Source: Syntrophaceticus schinkii
GTDB taxonomy: Bacteria > Bacillota > DSM-12270 > Thermacetogeniales > Thermacetogeniaceae
NCBI RefSeq assembly: GCF_000946815.1
Contig: NZ_CDRZ01000291.1
Coordinates: 1-39,186 of the forward strand
Length of the DNA: 39,186 nt
Direction: 5' to 3'
The position numbers and the translations under genes are program-made. Positions 7,768 to 15,903 of this stretch are shown one piece after another (within the stretch, counting starts at the first letter, position 1; each line of letters opens with the position of its first letter). The notes beneath the pieces were generated by a model. That model was given only the letters and a program-made list of their open reading frames with translations, had not been told where the DNA came from and made no database searches.

Positions 7768-8887
7768 TTATATGTACTTAAAGGGGTCAGTTTTCACCCG
7801 TGAAACCACTACTGTAAGTTCCTCCCCAGCTTCTTTTGCTTTTTCCTTAATATAATCGGCCAGCACAGGAATAACCACCTGCTCTGTCCCGTAGTGTCCT
7901 GCATCGACCACGGCAATCCCCTGGTCCAGGGCATCCAACGCCCCATGGTGCCGGACATCACCGGTCATATAAACATCAGCACCAGACTTTATAGCATGCT
8001 CAAGGAACATCATGGCACTCCCACCACACAGGGCAACTTTTGAGACCCTCCTATCCGGATCCCCTGTGACCTTCACCACTTCCAACTCCAGGCAGTCTTT
8101 CACCTTCCGCGCAAAATCAGCAAGTGTCAGCGGTTCTGGAAGTTTCCCCTACCCTGCCCAACCCCACTTTTTCCCCCTTATTTTTCAGGGGATAGATGTC
8201 ATAAGCCACCTCTTCATAGGGATGAGCAGATATCATCCCTTCCAAGACTCTGTTCAGCTTTTTCTGGGGGACGATGGTTTCAATCCTAAATTCAGAAGCC
8301 TTCTCCAATTGCCCGGTCTCCCCGATAAAATGACTTGTGCCTTCAAGGGGACGGAAGGTCCCGGTTCCCTTCAATTGAAAGGTGCAGTCTGAGTATTTAC
8401 CTATCCACCCCGCTCCCTGTGAGCACATGGCCTCTCGCACCTTGTCCTCATAACCCACGGGAACAAAAACGACAACCTTGTACAGGTCCTCTTCTCCTGT
8501 GGGAAGCAGCAGATCTAGATCCACAAGCCCCAACCGGTCAGCGAGGATGTCATTGATCCCCCCAGGAGCGGCATCCAAATTGGTGTGGGCAGCATATAAG
8601 GCGATTCCCTCCTGAATCAACCGGTAGACATGGGATGCAGGATAGAGATCTGATCTCAAGTAAGGAAGGGGGTCACGGTAAAGGGGGTGGTGAGCAACAA
8701 TCAACCGGGCGTTTTCATTGACTGCTTCTCTGATCACATCCCCAGTGACATCAAGTGTTACCAGCACCTTTTGTACCTCATCTGAGGGTGAACCCACCAG
8801 GAGCCCTATTCGGTCCCAATCTGCTGCCAGATCGGGATCAGCCCATTCTTCAATCCATTCAAATATCTTTTGACATTTAACTGACAT
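7768..8887 (-). CDS. Nif3-like dinuclear metal protein (YqfO type), frameshifted
   Basis: Two adjoining frames together give one Nif3/YqfO protein. The first (8887 to about 8145) has the N-terminal half with LIVAHHPLYRDPL and AAHTNLDAAPGGINDILA, which carry metal-binding His and Asp, and the inserted PII-like domain. The second (from about 8142) has CGGSAMMFLEHAIKSGADVYMTGDVRHHGALDA and GHYGTEQ. Removing one base of the TTT at 8143-8145 restores a continuous reading with LPEPLTLADFARKVKDCLEL across the join. The family is conserved, hexameric and sometimes called GTP cyclohydrolase type 2, though its physiological role is unclear. It follows trmK with overlapping ends, the usual Firmicutes pairing. 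Either a sequencing error or a recent mutation. Confidence 0.85.
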
Positions 8888-8998
8888 TATCTATAACCCT
8901 CCTGAACAACAAAATCTTACGCCGCCATTCCTGGCGCATCTTTCTGGCAGCAGGAGTTTTGGCATGGCGCAGTGATATCAATTATATTTTTCGCAAGT

Positions 8999-9613
8999 TT
9001 AATTTTCTCCTGAAGAAAATGGTATCAGGGAGGGGGTGTTTTTTTTTTCTAGGAGACACGGCCCTATTTCCAGCAATTCCATTTCCCTTCTGCTTAGCTT
9101 TTTATCAATATCGTTCACTTTAGGACCAGGTGAGGGTTCAGAAACAATTATTTCATAATAATTATCATGTTCCAGTACCAGTTCCTCATCAACGATTTGC
9201 CAGTGATGATCAAACAACCATCTCCGCACCATACCTGCTCCACCTTGGGGCTGTAAAATTATCCGAACCACACCATCCGGCACAGCATGTGATCCTTCTA
9301 AGATCTCTATTATTTTTACGCCCCCCATTCCAGCGATAATGACCACATCCGCTTCTCCGGGGTTGATTGACTCCAGACCGTTCCCCTGCCTTATCTCTAT
9401 GCTTTTTTCTAATTTATAAAGATAAACATTGGCTCTTGCAGAGCTGAGTGGGCCAGTAGAGAGATCAGAGGCAATCACCTGGGATGATATGCCCTCAAGT
9501 ACCAAATAAATAGACAGCAGTGCATGATCTGTCCCGATATCGGCCACAACATGTCCCCGCGGTACAAAACCGGCAATCTTGGTTAGCCTTTCAGACAGCT
9601 TCGATTTGATCAT
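8999..9613 (-). CDS. trmK: tRNA (adenine-22-N1)-methyltransferase TrmK, broken C-terminus
   Basis: S-adenosylmethionine-dependent methyltransferase for A22 of tRNA. The catalytic domain is intact: VADIGTDHALLSIYL (motif I), IASDLSTGPLSSA, NGLESINPGEADVVIIAGMGG and LQPQGGAGMVRRWL. The family has a helical C-terminal extension of about 45 residues that is missing in this 204-residue reading. It can be seen in another frame beyond an A10 run (9048-9039), ending ARKMRQEWRRKILLFRRVID and a stop at 8877 that overlaps the nif3-like start, but an in-frame TAA at 8984-8982 interrupts it. So the original gene likely spanned 8877-9613. The catalytic part may still work. The start at 9613 has AAGGGG unusually close. 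Confidence 0.9.
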   Translation of the reverse strand: MIKSKLSERLTKIAGFVPRGHVVADIGTDHALLSIYLVLEGISSQVIASDLSTGPLSSARANVYLYKLEKSIEIRQGNGLESINPGEADVVIIAGMGGVKIIEILEGSHAVPDGVVRIILQPQGGAGMVRRWLFDHHWQIVDEELVLEHDNYYEIIVSEPSPGPKVNDIDKKLSRREMELLEIGPCLLEKKNTPSLIPFSSGEN

Positions 9614-9671
9614 CCCCTTTATGAATCCGGAGGAGATAAAACATTTGCATCAGTGTTTCCTGGCAAAAGAG

Positions 9672-10073
9672 TTAGGAGCGAAAATCTGCTTGAACCTGTG
9701 TGCCAATACCTCCACGCGGCCGGAAATCCGCTTTCACAGTAAGAGAAACAGGGTTCAAAAGCTGGACCAGGTCTTCCTTCACCCGGCTCACCACATGTTC
9801 CTGCAAAATCCCCACATTTCGAAAGGAATTGAGGTAATACTTCAAAGACTTGAGTTCTACAAGCTTCTCACGGGGAATGTAACTGATCGTCAGTTCCCCG
9901 AAATCGGGCAGCCCTGTCCAGGGACATACAGAGGTGAACTCCGGGTAAACATAAGCCACTTCTGTGTCACTGCCCGGGTATTCGAAAGGTATAGCTTCCA
10001 GCACCTCTGTTGCAATTGCTTCATATGTATCCATATCCCAACGCATTAAATCCTTCTCTTTTTCTTGGTTCAT
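9672..10073 (-). CDS. queF: NADPH-dependent preQ0 reductase QueF
   Basis: Reduces 7-cyano-7-deazaguanine (preQ0) to preQ1 in queuosine synthesis. The 133-residue product is a type I (unimodular) QueF with the T-fold. It shows the catalytic cysteine and aspartate in SVCPWTGLPDFG (the Cys forms the thioimide) and the QueF signature LVELKSLKYYLNSFRN for NADPH binding. ATG at 10073 follows AAAGGGG. No other queuosine genes (queC, queD, queE, tgt) are in the window. It is flanked by trmK, another tRNA modification gene, and a flavin reductase. Confidence 0.95.
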   Translation of the reverse strand: MNQEKEKDLMRWDMDTYEAIATEVLEAIPFEYPGSDTEVAYVYPEFTSVCPWTGLPDFGELTISYIPREKLVELKSLKYYLNSFRNVGILQEHVVSRVKEDLVQLLNPVSLTVKADFRPRGGIGTQVQADFRS

Positions 10074-10087
10074 TTACTGTTTCCCCT

Positions 10088-10570
10088 TTATAAAGTAGTT
10101 AATTCACCCTGGCATAAAACAAGTGGCCTGCTATCCTTACAATAGTCAGCAGCAACGACTTCCCCAATAAAAATGGTATGATCGCCGGAAACCAAACTCT
10201 GTACAAGCTTACATTCAAGGTTTGCCAAAGCACCTTTGAGCCTGGGTACCGCGATAACTTCACCTGGATCTGTTGCCAGATCCAGTTCCTTAATCTTGTC
10301 TAGATCACGGCCGGATCTTGTGCCACAGAAATAGACCGTTGCTTCTTCACCCTCCCCCATAATCGTCACCATAAACTCACTTGATTTGACAATCATATCA
10401 TGAATATAACGCTGAGGAGCAATGGAAACCATCACTTGCAGGGGTGTCCATGATGCCTGGTTGATCCAGGCAACAGTGGTGATATTATGCTTGTCTCCAT
10501 CCCTGGCACCAATCAATGCTACCGGCATAGGTAAAAGATGTAAGGCCTGGCGCATCTGATCTCTAGTCAA
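10088..10570 (-). CDS. Flavin reductase family protein
   Basis: About 160 residues of the FMN-binding split-barrel flavin reductase family (DIM6/NTAB-like). Typical features are PVALIGARDGDKHNITTVAW near the N-terminus, the segment SWTPLQVMVSIAPQRYIHD and CKLVQSLVSGDHTIFIGEVV near the end. Members reduce flavins or act as flavoproteins of unclear role in anaerobes. The TTG at 10570 is chosen because AGGAGG precedes it by six bases; an upstream ATG at 10597 would put that site inside the gene. It lies 14 bases upstream of queF and is probably cotranscribed. Confidence 0.85.
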   Translation of the reverse strand: MTRDQMRQALHLLPMPVALIGARDGDKHNITTVAWINQASWTPLQVMVSIAPQRYIHDMIVKSSEFMVTIMGEGEEATVYFCGTRSGRDLDKIKELDLATDPGEVIAVPRLKGALANLECKLVQSLVSGDHTIFIGEVVAADYCKDSRPLVLCQGELTTL

Positions 10571-10621
10571 ATAACACCCTCCTAAAAAGCTTTCCATTCC
10601 ATTTTAATACATGAACAGATA

Positions 10622-11047
10622 AGATCAAGTATATATAAACCACAATTTAAGGGATACCACCTTTTAGACGGAGGGATCACAGACCCCATCCCGGTTCGCC
10701 AGGCTATTGCCGATGGCTGTCAAAAGACTGTGATTGTTTTAACCCGCAACCGCGGTTATCAAAAGGAGCCTGTAAGTCATCCGCTGCGTCTATTGTTAGA
10801 AAAAAAATACCGGGAATACCCCGGTCTTATTAAAGCCATGCTCAACAGGTATATGATTTATAATGAAACTTTGGATTATATCGATGAATCAGAACAGAAA
10901 GGGCAAACTGTAGTGATTAGACCGTCGAGAAAACTTGAAGTTGACCGCTTTGAGAAGAATGCAGAAAAACTCACAGCCCTTTATAACCAAGGTTTTGAGG
11001 ACGCCAATATGGCTTATGATAGAATCAAAAGCATCAACGAGGGATAA
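10622..11047 (+). pseudogene. Patatin-like phospholipase, C-terminal remnant
   Basis: Plus-strand reading from about 10640 gives the C-terminal half of a patatin-family lipid hydrolase: GYHLLDGGITDPIPVRQAIA carries the catalytic-dyad aspartate motif (DGG), followed by VIVLTRNRGYQKEP, YIDESEQKGQTVVIRPSRKL and the family end. The N-terminal half with the oxyanion hole and the GxSxG serine is missing. Upstream sequence runs into the flavin reductase gene on the other strand, with no start or ribosome site. It is therefore a headless remnant, and the junction near 10620 marks a rearrangement. Confidence 0.8.
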
Positions 11048-11062
11048 ATTATTAGCAGTTTT

Positions 11063-11401
11063 TTATAAGAGCTCAAGTAGTTCGCTGATATTATGTTTTA
11101 GTTCAGGAATTTCTTTGTGGACGATACCCCATACTATTTCAAGATCTATACCAAAATATTCATGAATAAGAATATCCCTTAACCCGGCGATCTTTCGCCA
11201 TTTGACAGCTGGTTTTAGTTCTCTTATTTCTACAGGAATCTTTTTTACTGCCTCGCCAATAATTTCCAAGTTGCGAACTACCGCGTCTTGAGCCATTTGG
11301 TGATTACGGAAATCATTTTCAGTCATCTTTTCGGTATATCGTTCAATTTTACTTATAGCATTATAAATATCCTGAATGTAGACACTATACTCCCTGTGCA
11401 A
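11063..11401 (-). CDS. hepT: HepT-like ribonuclease toxin
   Basis: DUF86/HepT-family protein of 112 residues. The RNase motif Rx4HxY is present as RDILIHEY (about residues 74-81), and the surrounding helical HEPN-type sequence is typical ([35 protein letters not shown]). Family members cut RNA and are silenced by the partner nucleotidyltransferase, which adds AMP to the toxin's tyrosine. The gene overlaps the end of mntA by 17 bases and follows it, as in known HepT-MntA operons. It may act as a toxin-antitoxin or abortive-infection module; both proteins look intact. Confidence 0.9.
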   Translation of the reverse strand: MHREYSVYIQDIYNAISKIERYTEKMTENDFRNHQMAQDAVVRNLEIIGEAVKKIPVEIRELKPAVKWRKIAGLRDILIHEYFGIDLEIVWGIVHKEIPELKHNISELLELL

Positions 11402-11687
11402 AAATAACGCTCCCTTCTATATGATCTTTTAAAGCCGGTTTTACCGCCTCTGCTATCACTAAATCTATAGGTTTTTCCAACAAATCTTCTAGAAAGAACT
11501 TTAATCCCATATAATTGTCAAAAGTCTTTTTACCAGGCATAAATACTACCAGTAAATCAATATCACTCTTTTTAGATTGTTCATTCAGAGCAAAAGAACC
11601 AAATAACCCAATCTTTTCGACCCCATAGCTTTTTATCTGGTTCATATTTATTTCCAATCTGGATAGAATAATTTCGGCATCAAGCAT
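11385..11687 (-). CDS. mntA: MntA-like nucleotidyltransferase antitoxin
   Basis: A 100-residue minimal nucleotidyltransferase with the GSF...DxD signature: [21 protein letters not shown] gives the two catalytic aspartates, and [11 protein letters not shown] continues the fold. In the HepT-MntA family this enzyme AMPylates and neutralises the HepT toxin. It is the first gene of the pair, with overlap into hepT that suggests coupled translation. The pair sits among gene remnants, a typical place for mobile toxin-antitoxin modules. Confidence 0.9.
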   Translation of the reverse strand: MLDAEIILSRLEINMNQIKSYGVEKIGLFGSFALNEQSKKSDIDLLVVFMPGKKTFDNYMGLKFFLEDLLEKPIDLVIAEAVKPALKDHIEGSVIFAQGV

Positions 11688-11708
11688 TGCAAATTCCCCC
11701 TATAATTT

Positions 11709-11882
11709 TTAACCAAGCCAGGTTTTCATTTGTTTATATACTACCATATTTGTCCAATAAATAAAAGTTACCGGCAGATATATTAACAGCTTAAACACAT
11801 CCACCAGTACAATAACAAAGAAATCATAGGAAAACCGGATACCGATACATAATAAAGAACCATCAGGAGGAAAGCCTGATAA
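11709..11882 (-). other. Short hydrophobic open frame, unassigned
   Basis: On the reverse strand 57 codons are open between stops, encoding a very hydrophobic stretch (DFFVIVLVDVFKLLIYLPV) and a short basic tail that ends 21 bases upstream of mntA. There is no clear start or ribosome site. It could be the end of a lost membrane-protein gene or chance. I do not recognise it. The surrounding sequence 11883-11998 shows no gene. Confidence 0.25.
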
Positions 11883-11998
11883 TTATGAGCATCCACAGGG
11901 CAAAAAAAAAACGATAAATTGTTACATATAGTCAATATGAACGATCTTTCTTTTCATCAATAATAACTCCCTTCAACTTTGGCTCTTGTATTTTTGTG

Positions 11999-12155
11999 AT
12001 CAGCACTTACCTGCTTGAGCAGTACAAAAAAGCAGGCCAACCCATGTTTATGCTGACCCTCAAGAGAAATAAACTTGCGGATTTTCTTAATGTATTCCGT
12101 CCATCCCTCTCCCGGGAGATGTGCAGGATGAAGGATGAGGGAATTACTTCCATTC
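11999..12155 (+). pseudogene. Crp/Fnr-family regulator, helix-turn-helix fragment
   Basis: Plus-strand translation from 11999 reads ISTYLLEQYKKAGQPMFMLT, then LKRNKLADFLNVFRPSLSRE and a short tail, ending at a TGA near 12170. This matches the C-terminal winged-helix part of Crp/Fnr regulators, where LxxxELADxLGVTRPSLSRELxRLxxEG is typical. The cyclic-nucleotide-binding domain and any start are absent upstream, so this is a fragment. It overlaps the end of the next gene on the opposite strand by a few codons. Confidence 0.65.
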
Positions 12156-12707
12156 CAGAGATGAGATGATGGTTTCTTCTACCTTGGCCAGTTTCTCCGG
12201 AAATACAGCTTCATTGACTGTCAGAGAGATTCTCAGGAACTGATCATCTTTCCCTTTTTTCTGTAAAAGATAATCTTTGCCTGCGATATCTCCGCTGTCC
12301 TGCAATTGTGCTGTCCAGGTAGCAACAAAGCCGCTGTAGGAATCATGGGTGAACTTCTTATGTTCAAAAGATGTAAATCGGAAGGTGCTGTTTAGTTTGC
12401 TCTTTTCAATAAACTCCTCTGGGTCTTCTATGTTCCAGATCTGAATGTAGCCGTGATAATTAAGCTTGTCATCACAGAGGTAAGAGTTGAGGAGCATCTC
12501 CCCGCTGCTGTAATAATCTTCAGTGACATGAGTAGTTTCAGGAAGTGAAACCTTGAGGGATACATCCTGATAGCTGTAATTATTATATTTAACTTTAGAT
12601 GTGGATACCGCAGCAATACCCCCCGATCTTGCCGCTACAGCATACACTAAAACCACCAGCACCCCGACAACAACCAAAACCAACGAAGTCTTCCTTCTCC
12701 TCCGCAC
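12144..12707 (-). CDS. Membrane-anchored protein of unknown function
   Basis: About 187 residues: a basic start (VRRRRKTS), one hydrophobic helix (LVLVVVGVLVVLVYAVAA), then an exported domain with a beta-rich pattern that includes SYQDVSLKVSLPETTHVTEDYYSSG and a C-terminal KLAKVEETIISSLEWK. I do not recognise a family; the topology suggests a surface or spore-envelope protein. The GTG at 12707 is chosen because AGGAGAGG lies just before it; an ATG further upstream at 12764 lies inside a dispersed hairpin and has no ribosome site. The repeat array begins about 230 bases upstream. Confidence 0.6.
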   Translation of the reverse strand: MRRRRKTSLVLVVVGVLVVLVYAVAARSGGIAAVSTSKVKYNNYSYQDVSLKVSLPETTHVTEDYYSSGEMLLNSYLCDDKLNYHGYIQIWNIEDPEEFIEKSKLNSTFRFTSFEHKKFTHDSYSGFVATWTAQLQDSGDIAGKDYLLQKKGKDDQFLRISLTVNEAVFPEKLAKVEETIISSLEWK

Positions 12708-12736
12708 CTCTATCCTCTCCTTTTCAGCGTTACTTT

Positions 12737-12765
12737 CGTGCAACGGGGACAGTCCCCAATGCACG
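12737..12765. repeat. Conserved-loop hairpin upstream of the membrane-protein gene
   Basis: CGTGCA (12737-12742) and TGCACG (12760-12765) flank a GGGGAC-A-GTCCCC palindrome (12745-12757). It is a close relative of the palindrome at 2836-2866 upstream of tyrS. It lacks a T-run in either direction. Confidence 0.8.
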
Positions 12766-12934
12766 TGTACTTACCTTACTGCTACGTTACCTTAATCTTA
12801 ATAATTTGTGAATGCTATTATGTCCGGTATTTTTTTCTATACCGGGGTCAGGCTTGAGTAATTGAGTAATTTACTTTTGTCGTCTCTGAAGATAGATTTC
12901 GGAGGTCCGGAAGTCAAAGGCCTGAAGTCTTCAA

Positions 12935-13296
12935 ACTGCCCATGCCCTAAAAATAGATATCAAAAGCCAGAGGCAAGAGGTAGGAGGTAGGAGGTAGGAG
13001 GTAGGAGGTAGGAGGTAGGAAAAAAACAATCCGGCATCTAGAAGCAATAATGCAAACCTGCCGATAATAGATGTGGAAAGCAGGTATAAATGTTATAAGC
13101 CGAGGATAAGAGTTCGGAGAAAAAATGGATTCTTATTGCCTTAAAGCAATAAAGCAAGCCTGGCGGATGTGGATGTCAGAGGCCGGAAGTCAGAGGTCGG
13201 AAAAAAAATAGCCTGGCATCAACAAAGAACTGACGGCAAACAGAACATCCATTGCTCCCAACTTTTTTAAAGCAATAAAACAAGCCTGGCCCCGAT
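12935..13296. repeat. Head-to-tail array of composite dispersed repeats
   Basis: Three degenerate units of about 100-130 bases follow each other. Each starts with AGATRTC and GA/GG-rich heptamer-like words (GGAAGTCAGAGGTCGG), continues to an A-run, then about 40-80 variable bases, and ends in AAAGCAATAAAGCAAGCCTGGC or a variant (13036-13060, 13142-13165, 13270-13294). A single unit lies upstream of tyrS at 2885-2974. Part of a unit occurs inverted at 36235-36290. The array has no open gene and borders the truncated hydA. Confidence 0.75.
12971..13019. repeat. Heptamer tandem repeat (AGGTAGG x6)
   Basis: Six exact copies of AGGTAGG (12978-13019) follow one degenerate copy AGGCAAG (12971-12977), within the first unit of the larger array. 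It appears to be a local expansion of the GGAGGT-type words that make up the dispersed repeat. Copy number is likely variable between strains. Confidence 0.9.
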
Positions 13297-13303
13297 AGAT
13301 ACA

Positions 13304-13339
13304 AAAGTGGATCAGAAAACCGTCCCTCTGATCCACTTT
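13304..13339. repeat. Conserved-loop hairpin at the truncated hydA
   Basis: A perfect 13-bp stem AAAGTGGATCAGA (13304-13316) / TCTGATCCACTTT (13327-13339) encloses the loop AAACCGTCCC, the complement of GGGACGGTTT. The flank CCCCGATAG...CAAAAGTGGATC recurs inverted around 29183-29205. Confidence 0.85.
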
Positions 13340-13406
13340 GAAATTTTGGCGTTAGCATCAGTTTTGGTTCATCAACATCTTGACCGGTGTTTACAACACC
13401 GGGTGG

Positions 13407-13556
13407 TACTGCAACACAAAGACTGCAGGCTCCAACAGGTATCAGGCCCGGGTTGTGGCACAAGGTGGGGATATAAATCCCAATGGAACGGGCGGTGTCC
13501 AACACCGATGTGCCTTCCGGGACCTGTTCCGTCAATCCGTCAATGGTGACGGTGAT
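13407..13556 (-). pseudogene. HydA/NuoG-type 2Fe-2S domain, N-terminal remnant
   Basis: The reverse strand downstream of hydB reads LITVTIDGLTEQVPEGTSVL, then DTARSIGIYIPTLCHNPGL and IPVGACSLCV. This is the start of the N-terminal plant-type 2Fe-2S domain found in NuoG, HydA hydrogenases and NAD-linked formate dehydrogenases. Three of the four cluster cysteines are present; similarity stops after ACSLCV and about 500 or more residues are missing. There is no good start codon near the AGGAG site at 13563-13569. The repeat array follows immediately, so the catalytic subunit of the hydBC operon has been lost or displaced here. Confidence 0.75.
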
Positions 13557-13608
13557 GAGAGCCGGTTATCTTGCACTCCTTTTCCCCAAAGTTCTTTTTA
13601 AATGATAG

Positions 13609-15408
13609 CTAGAGGCGCAAAATTGCACCCTTCTTGCACTGTTCAATACAGCTGCCACACTTGATGCACTTTTCGGTGTCAATCTTATGCGGCTCTTTCT
13701 TTTCCCCGGTAATTGCTCCCGCCGGACATGCCCTTGCACAACGCCCACAGCCGCTGCACTTCTCTTCATCTATTGAGTAGACCAGCAGTGCTGAGCAAGC
13801 ATGCGCCGGACACCGTTTATCAAAAATATGTGCCTCATACTCATCACGGAAATACCGAAGAGTAGAAAGCACCGGGTTCGGGGCGGTGTTCCCTAAACCA
13901 CAAAGCGCGGTTGCTTTGATCACTCTTCCTAACCGTTCCAGGGTCTCAATATCTTCCGGTACACCCTCTCCATCGCAAATCCTGGTGAGGATCTCCAGCA
14001 TTCTTTTTGTCCCTTCGCGGCAGGGAGTGCACTTACCACAGGATTCAGACTGGGTAAAATTCAAGAAGAATCTGGCCAGATCCACCATACATGTTGTCTC
14101 ATCCATGACAACCAGACCGCCGGATCCCATCATCGCCCCAGCCTGGATCAATGACTCATAGTCAACCGATGTATCCATGAGACTGGCGGGGATACATCCT
14201 CCGGATGGCCCACCGATCTGCACACCCTTATATTCTTTGCCCCCTACGATACCCCCACCGATTTCAAAAATAATCTCTCGGATGGGAATTCCCATCGGTA
14301 CTTCAACAAGACCTGTGTTGTTCACCTTTCCGGTCAATGCAAAAACTTTTGTGCCTTTGCTCTTCTCGGTGCCCATACCGCCAAACCAGTCAGCGCCTTT
14401 ACCGATGATCACCGACACATTAGCATAAGTTTCTACGTTATTGATATTGGAAGGTTTATCCCAAAGCCCTTTTTGAGCCGGGAAAGGCGGTCTTACCCGT
14501 GGCATCCCTCGTTTCCCCTCGATGGAAGCCATCAGAGCTGTTTCCTCGCCACAGACAAAAGCACCGGCACCTTCTTTAATATGCAGCTTAAAGGAAAAAT
14601 CAGTTCCCAGGATGTTTTCTCCCAGTAAACCAAGTTCCTCTGCCTGAGCAATAGCTATTTTCAAACGTTTGATGGCCAGTGGGTACTCAGCTCGACAGTA
14701 GATATACCCCTCACTGCACCCAATAGCATAGGCAGCGATGGCCATCCCCTCGATCAAACTGTGCGGATCTCCCTCCAGGATACTGCGGTCCATAAATGCA
14801 CCCGGGTCACCTTCGTCAGCATTACAGATCAGGTATTTCAGGTCACCGGGTGAACGACGGCAAAATTCCCACTTCAAACCGGTAGAGAAGCCCCCACCAC
14901 CACGACCGCGCAGCCCGGAAGTCTTAACCTCTTCAATCACCTGCTCAGGAGTTAAATCATAAACAGCCTTTTCTAAAGATGCATAACCGTCTCTGGCGAT
15001 ATATTCCTGAATCTTCTCCGGGTCAATAGAACCACAGTTTCTTAAAGCAACACGATACTGCTTTCTATAAAAATCGAGCTCCTTATATGTCGGAATTTCG
15101 TCCTCTGTAACAGGTGCCTTATACAGCAGGCGGTCGACAATCCTGCCTTTAACCAGGTGCTCTTCAACAATTTCAGGAACATCTTCCGCTTTTACCCTGA
15201 TATAAAAAGTTCCCTCAGGGTAAACAATGACAAGAGGACCCATTTCACAGAAACCGTGACAATCAGTTTCACCAAGTTTTATTTCTTGATCAAGTTTATT
15301 TTTTTTCAATTCCTCAGCGAAGGCTTCCATTACTTGCTTTGAACCTGAAGCCGAACAATTTTTGCCCCCGCAAACCAGAACATGGGCTCTGACTAACTGC
15401 AACCTCAA
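13609..15408 (-). CDS. hydB: HydB/NuoF-type NADH-binding flavoprotein subunit
   Basis: 599 residues, the FMN and NAD(H) subunit of electron-bifurcating hydrogenase or NADH-linked formate dehydrogenase complexes. Domains in order: thioredoxin-like 2Fe-2S (C13, C18, C50, C54); NuoF core with the FMN/NADH glycine loop GRGGGGFSTG (168-177) and NADEGDPGAF (196-205); SLBB region; 4Fe-4S site (C457, C460, C463, C503); and a C-terminal 2x4Fe-4S ferredoxin (CSGCGRCARACP at 551-562, CIKCGSCIEQC at 581-591). This arrangement is typical of HydB in Thermotoga and acetogens rather than of respiratory NuoF. TTG at 15408 or the next TTG follows AAGGAGG. It needs a catalytic partner, but only a stub of hydA follows. 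Confidence 0.95.
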   Translation of the reverse strand: MRLQLVRAHVLVCGGKNCSASGSKQVMEAFAEELKKNKLDQEIKLGETDCHGFCEMGPLVIVYPEGTFYIRVKAEDVPEIVEEHLVKGRIVDRLLYKAPVTEDEIPTYKELDFYRKQYRVALRNCGSIDPEKIQEYIARDGYASLEKAVYDLTPEQVIEEVKTSGLRGRGGGGFSTGLKWEFCRRSPGDLKYLICNADEGDPGAFMDRSILEGDPHSLIEGMAIAAYAIGCSEGYIYCRAEYPLAIKRLKIAIAQAEELGLLGENILGTDFSFKLHIKEGAGAFVCGEETALMASIEGKRGMPRVRPPFPAQKGLWDKPSNINNVETYANVSVIIGKGADWFGGMGTEKSKGTKVFALTGKVNNTGLVEVPMGIPIREIIFEIGGGIVGGKEYKGVQIGGPSGGCIPASLMDTSVDYESLIQAGAMMGSGGLVVMDETTCMVDLARFFLNFTQSESCGKCTPCREGTKRMLEILTRICDGEGVPEDIETLERLGRVIKATALCGLGNTAPNPVLSTLRYFRDEYEAHIFDKRCPAHACSALLVYSIDEEKCSGCGRCARACPAGAITGEKKEPHKIDTEKCIKCGSCIEQCKKGAILRL

Positions 15409-15433
15409 TCCCCTCCTTCCATACGGATCTTAC

Positions 15434-15814
15434 TCATACTTCCTCGAAGCGTGCAATTACAATGTCTTCAACAATATTGCCGTGCATAACATGGCCCACA
15501 ATGATCCTTGCTGCGTCAGATGGCTTAACCTTACCGTAGGTAACACGTTGTTCACCGGGACGCTGGACATCTACTAAAGGCTCCTGTTCACACATCCCAA
15601 TACAGCCAGTTTGAGAAACATCGATCTGTAGATTGCGATTGTTAACCTCTTCGAGAATGGCTTTCATAACATCCCGTGCTCCGGCAGCAATACCACAGGT
15701 TCCCATCCCGACTATGACCCTGGTCTCCTCTGCGGTGCGAGCCGAAATTTGCTTTTGGGCTTCCTCACGGTATTTCTTTAATGCTTCTCTATTGGTCATT
15801 TTCATATCTTCCAC
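15434..15814 (-). CDS. Thioredoxin-like 2Fe-2S ferredoxin protein
   Basis: 126 residues; the fold and spacing match the (2Fe-2S) ferredoxin/thioredoxin-like proteins often encoded between hydC and hydB. The cluster cysteines lie in VGMGTCGIAAGARDVM (with the second ligand position replaced by a non-cysteine, as is common in this branch) and QTGCIGMCEQEPLVDV. An N-terminal basic helix (REALKKYREEAQKQI) precedes the domain. It probably shuttles electrons or helps assembly in the complex. Start could be GTG 15814 or ATG 15805. It lies 25 bases upstream of hydB and about 90 bases after hydC. Confidence 0.85.
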   Translation of the reverse strand: MEDMKMTNREALKKYREEAQKQISARTAEETRVIVGMGTCGIAAGARDVMKAILEEVNNRNLQIDVSQTGCIGMCEQEPLVDVQRPGEQRVTYGKVKPSDAARIIVGHVMHGNIVEDIVIARFEEV

Positions 15815-15903
15815 CGGGCCTCATCCGGCACATGGCCGCTGCCCTGCTTTAAAAGCGCGGCAGAACCTGGTGAATTCACCTCCCTTCTTTCTAAAGGGTT
15901 AAT

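Noticed and set aside
12708-12764. ATG at 12764 as start of the membrane-protein gene
   Set aside because: The extra residues are encoded by a conserved-loop hairpin; the GTG at 12707 has the ribosome site.
13176-13406. Continuation of the HydA-type frame after ACSLCV
   Set aside because: The frame stays open to 13176 but reads through hairpin and array repeats and has no further NuoG/HydA similarity.
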